The notes below the pieces were generated by a model, which ran no database searches, was not told where the DNA came from, and saw only the letters and a program-made list of their open reading frames with translations. Shown here piece by piece: positions 61,741 to 64,000 of a stretch of 64,000 nucleotides of DNA. Every line of letters begins with the position of its first letter. The first letter of the stretch is position 1. The DNA is from Rossellomorea sp. BNER. Lineage in GTDB: Bacteria; Bacillota; Bacilli; Bacillales; Bacillaceae_B. The translations under genes and the position numbers were made by a program. The stretch is from NCBI GenBank assembly GCA_024213275.1, contig JANAVG010000014.1:1-64000 (forward strand), given 5' to 3'.

Positions 61741-62892
61741 ATGGAAAAAGTCAGAATTGGAATCATTGGGGCTGGACTGCGTAGTGGAATTGCGAAATAT
61801 TGGCATGATCCTGATGGAAAATCAGTGGTTGTTGGTGTAGCAGATGTTTCAATGGAAAGGCTTAAAGAGTTTCAAGAGAAAATAAATGAGGACGCTTATA
61901 TCACAACAGACTATCGAGAACTGTTAGAGCGGAAGGACATTGATGCCATTGCTGTTTTGTCACCCGACCATTTACATGAAGAGCATGCGATTGCAAGCCT
62001 TCAAGCTGGAAAGCATGTCTACTGTGAAAAACCATTGGCCATCACAGTTGAAGGCTGTGACCGAATTATCGAGACAGCAAAAAAGACAGGAAAACATCTA
62101 ATGGTTGGCTTCAATATGCGCTATATGAGCATGTACCAAACAATGAAGGGGATTATTGACTCTGGCGTGATTGGAGATCTTAAAGCGGTATGGGTTCGAC
62201 ACTTTGTCGGCTTCGGCGGTTACTTCTATTATCACGATTGGCATGGAAATTCCAAAAATACGACATCATTATTATTGCAAAAGGGTTCACATGATCTAGA
62301 TGTCATCCATTGGATTACAGGAAAGTATACGAAAAAGGTTTCAGCTTTTGGAGGACTTGATTATTTTGGCGGATCTCAGCCCAACACTTTAACATGTCCA
62401 ACTTGTGATATTAAAGATACTTGTCCAGAGGCAAGCCTACATACGCTGACACAATGTGCGTTCCGTGAAGAGATTGATGTAGAGGATAATAATATGGTGA
62501 TTATGGAACTTGAGGGAGGAATTAAAGCATCTTACTTACAATGCCACTTCACTCCAGATTATCAACGGAATTATACATTTATTGGAACAAAGGGCAGGGT
62601 AGAAAACAATGATCAAGATGGAAAAGTATATGTTCGGACAAGAAAATCAAATTCCTGGCACGAATTCAGTGACGTAACCTACGACATGAAGAAAGAAAAG
62701 GGAAGTCACGGTGGGGCAGATCCAAAAATTACAAATGATTTTGTGGAATTAGTGTTAAATAACAAACAGCCGCTTACAACACCTTTTGCAGGAAGAATGA
62801 GTGTTGCAGTTGGATGTGCAGCAACAGAATCGATTCGTTCAGGCGGCAAGGTCATCGATGTCAGTCCTGGCCCTAGTATTACCTATGTCTAG
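61741..62892 (+). CDS. Gfo/Idh/MocA family oxidoreductase
   Basis: 383 residues from ATG 61741 (AGGAGTG site; the frame is open from 61687). N-terminal NAD(P) Rossmann fold (IGIIGAGLRSGIAKYWHD), the EKP motif (HVYCEKPLAIT) and a C-terminal substrate domain (LQKGSHDLDVIHWITG). An insert with four Cys near 215-240 (TCPTCDIKDTCPEAS...CAF) could bind metal. It is a sugar or polyol dehydrogenase; the substrate is unknown. First gene of a LacI-controlled sugar unit. Confidence 0.9.
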   Translation: MEKVRIGIIGAGLRSGIAKYWHDPDGKSVVVGVADVSMERLKEFQEKINEDAYITTDYRELLERKDIDAIAVLSPDHLHEEHAIASLQAGKHVYCEKPLAITVEGCDRIIETAKKTGKHLMVGFNMRYMSMYQTMKGIIDSGVIGDLKAVWVRHFVGFGGYFYYHDWHGNSKNTTSLLLQKGSHDLDVIHWITGKYTKKVSAFGGLDYFGGSQPNTLTCPTCDIKDTCPEASLHTLTQCAFREEIDVEDNNMVIMELEGGIKASYLQCHFTPDYQRNYTFIGTKGRVENNDQDGKVYVRTRKSNSWHEFSDVTYDMKKEKGSHGGADPKITNDFVELVLNNKQPLTTPFAGRMSVAVGCAATESIRSGGKVIDVSPGPSITYV

Positions 62893-62924
62893 TTAGCTTC
62901 CGCTAGGAGAAGGGGGGAGAGAGT

Positions 62925-63908
62925 GTGAGTAAAATTGTTCAAAATACACCTAGTATACAACCAACTACTGTTGTTGAACCCAAAGTAAATAATTCTGTTT
63001 CAAGAATGACCAAGTTAAAGAAATCATTTCGTAAAAACTGGGATCTTTATTTATTAATTACGCCAGTTATGGCTTACTTTATCATCTTCCACTATGTCCC
63101 TATGTATGGTGTGCAAATCGCCTTCAAAGATTTTATTGCCACACAAGGAATTTGGGGTAGTGAGTGGGTAGGCTTAAAACACTTTGAACGCTTCTTTGAT
63201 AGTTACTATTTTTGGAGGCTCATCAAGAATACGTTAGGGATTGGTCTTTACACATTAGCTGTTGCCTTCCCTATCCCTATTATTGTAGCACTTATGCTTA
63301 ATGAAGTAAGAAATTCAAAGTTTAAAAAGTTCGTTCAAACCGTCATTTATGCTCCTCACTTTTTATCCACTGTTGTTGTGGTTGGGATGATGATCTTGTT
63401 TCTGAAGCCTGATGGATTAGTGAATCAGGTGATTATCTTACTTGGAGGAACCCCGATTAGCTTTATGACAGAGCCTGCTTGGTTCAAATCACTATATGTG
63501 ATGTCTGATGTTTGGCAAACCATGGGATGGAGCTCGATTATTTATCTTGCCGCATTGACAGCCATCGACCACTCTCAGCATGAAGCCGCTATGATTGATG
63601 GTGCTTCGAGACTACAGAGGATTTGGCATATTAACGTTCCAGCGATCATGCCGACTATTGTTATTTTATTTATCTTAAATGCTGGAAATGTCATGTCTGT
63701 AGGATTTGAAAAAGTATTTTTAATGCAAAATACGTTGAATATGTCCACTTCAGATGTAATTTCAACCTTCGTTTATCGAAGTGGGATATTAGATGCGCAA
63801 TATAGTTTCTCTGCTGCGGTTGGGCTTTTCAATTCGGTTATTAACTTCATCTTACTTGTCATGGTGAACCGTTTTGCCAAAAAAGTTAATGAAACAAGTC
63901 TTTGGTAG
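62925..63908 (+). CDS. Carbohydrate ABC transporter permease (LplB/MalF type)
   Basis: 327 residues: a cytoplasmic N-terminal tail (to about 38), then six TM helices with the LplB signature YLLITPVMAYFIIFHYVPMYGVQIAFKDF and the EAA-type loop EAAMIDGASRLQRIWHINVPAIMP. It pairs with the next permease. GTG 62925 follows AGGGGGGAG. Polysaccharide-derived oligosaccharides are typical substrates of this group. Confidence 0.92.
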   Translation: MSKIVQNTPSIQPTTVVEPKVNNSVSRMTKLKKSFRKNWDLYLLITPVMAYFIIFHYVPMYGVQIAFKDFIATQGIWGSEWVGLKHFERFFDSYYFWRLIKNTLGIGLYTLAVAFPIPIIVALMLNEVRNSKFKKFVQTVIYAPHFLSTVVVVGMMILFLKPDGLVNQVIILLGGTPISFMTEPAWFKSLYVMSDVWQTMGWSSIIYLAALTAIDHSQHEAAMIDGASRLQRIWHINVPAIMPTIVILFILNAGNVMSVGFEKVFLMQNTLNMSTSDVISTFVYRSGILDAQYSFSAAVGLFNSVINFILLVMVNRFAKKVNETSLW

Positions 63909-63921
63909 GTGGTGATTAAGA

Positions 63922-64000
63922 TTGCAGGATACAAAATCAGATAAAGTGTTTAGTTTTTTTAACTACTTTTTACTAATCATTGTCGCATTACTCGTGATTT
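63922..64000 (+). CDS. Carbohydrate ABC transporter permease (YtcP/LplC type), 5' fragment
   Basis: The frame from TTG 63922 (AGGTGGTG upstream) is open to the window end and begins QDTKSDKVFSFFNYFLLII, the N-terminus and first TM helix expected of the second permease. Only 26 codons are visible. Confidence 0.7.
   Translation, partial: MQDTKSDKVFSFFNYFLLIIVALLVI

Overview
The window reads as a low-GC, spore-forming member of the Bacillaceae (a Bacillus, Mesobacillus or Neobacillus type of organism; the species cannot be fixed from the sequence alone). The evidence is the conserved Bacillus block secA, prfB, cccB, ftsE, ftsX, M23 hydrolase, ctpB, minJ; a SipW/TasA pair; a SleB-like germination hydrolase; an S-box riboswitch; Bacillus-type strong ribosome binding sites; and many short palindromic repeats of the kind that litter Bacillaceae genomes.

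Region by region. (1) 1-0.6 kb: the end of an unrecognised secreted-looking protein with PWEG repeats that appears frameshifted. (2) 0.7-12.1 kb: an Lrp/AsnC regulator, a five-gene dipeptide/glutathione-type ABC importer, a gamma-glutamyltransferase, a pair of short ChrA-type transporters (the ywrABCD gene types of B. subtilis), then, past a repeat array, an M29 aminopeptidase and a DUF1028 protein. Together these look like a small-peptide or gamma-glutamyl-peptide uptake and degradation unit. (3) 12.2-19.0 kb: sialic acid catabolism (nanA, SSS transporter, nanE, nanK, GDSL esterase) facing two adjacent FadR-type repressors across a promoter with three identical operators. (4) 19.3-22.9 kb: SleB-like hydrolase, a nitroreductase with a near-consensus Fur box, a DUF523/TudS-type protein, and a SEC-C protein. 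(5) 22.9-31.5 kb: a nine-copy 39-bp repeat array, secA, prfB with its programmed +1 frameshift, cccB, ftsE, ftsX and a coiled-coil M23 hydrolase. (6) 31.8-43.3 kb: a sensor kinase/response regulator pair, a membrane-anchored ResA-like redoxin, and methionine genes: a MetI-type enzyme, an S-box riboswitch, a MetY fused to a CoA-binding domain, an AcsA-like acetyl-CoA synthetase, metX and hom. This block lies between the FtsEX-associated hydrolase and ctpB. (7) 43.7-51.4 kb: ctpB, a 52-bp tandem palindromic repeat, sipW, tasA, cutC, an orphan I9 propeptide, an HTH-TPR regulator and minJ. (8) 51.5-60.2 kb: a penicillin-binding-protein-like serine hydrolase, then a sulfide detoxification cluster (type II SQR, DUF1641, CstB-like persulfide dioxygenase-rhodanese, PAS kinase plus NarL regulator, TauE exporter) followed by a true formylglycine-generating enzyme. 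(9) 60.4-64 kb: a LacI regulator, a Gfo/Idh/MocA dehydrogenase and the first two permeases of a carbohydrate ABC transporter that runs off the window.

The most unusual points are the MetY-CoA-binding fusion in an operon with acetyl-CoA synthetase and MetX; three unrelated short palindromic repeat families, each with its own fixed tandem period (39, 25 and about 52 bp); the three-operator nan promoter; a PAS kinase with three clustered cysteines beside persulfide-handling genes; and a formylglycine-generating enzyme with no sulfatase in view. No CRISPR array, rRNA or tRNA gene, prophage or intact insertion sequence was seen.
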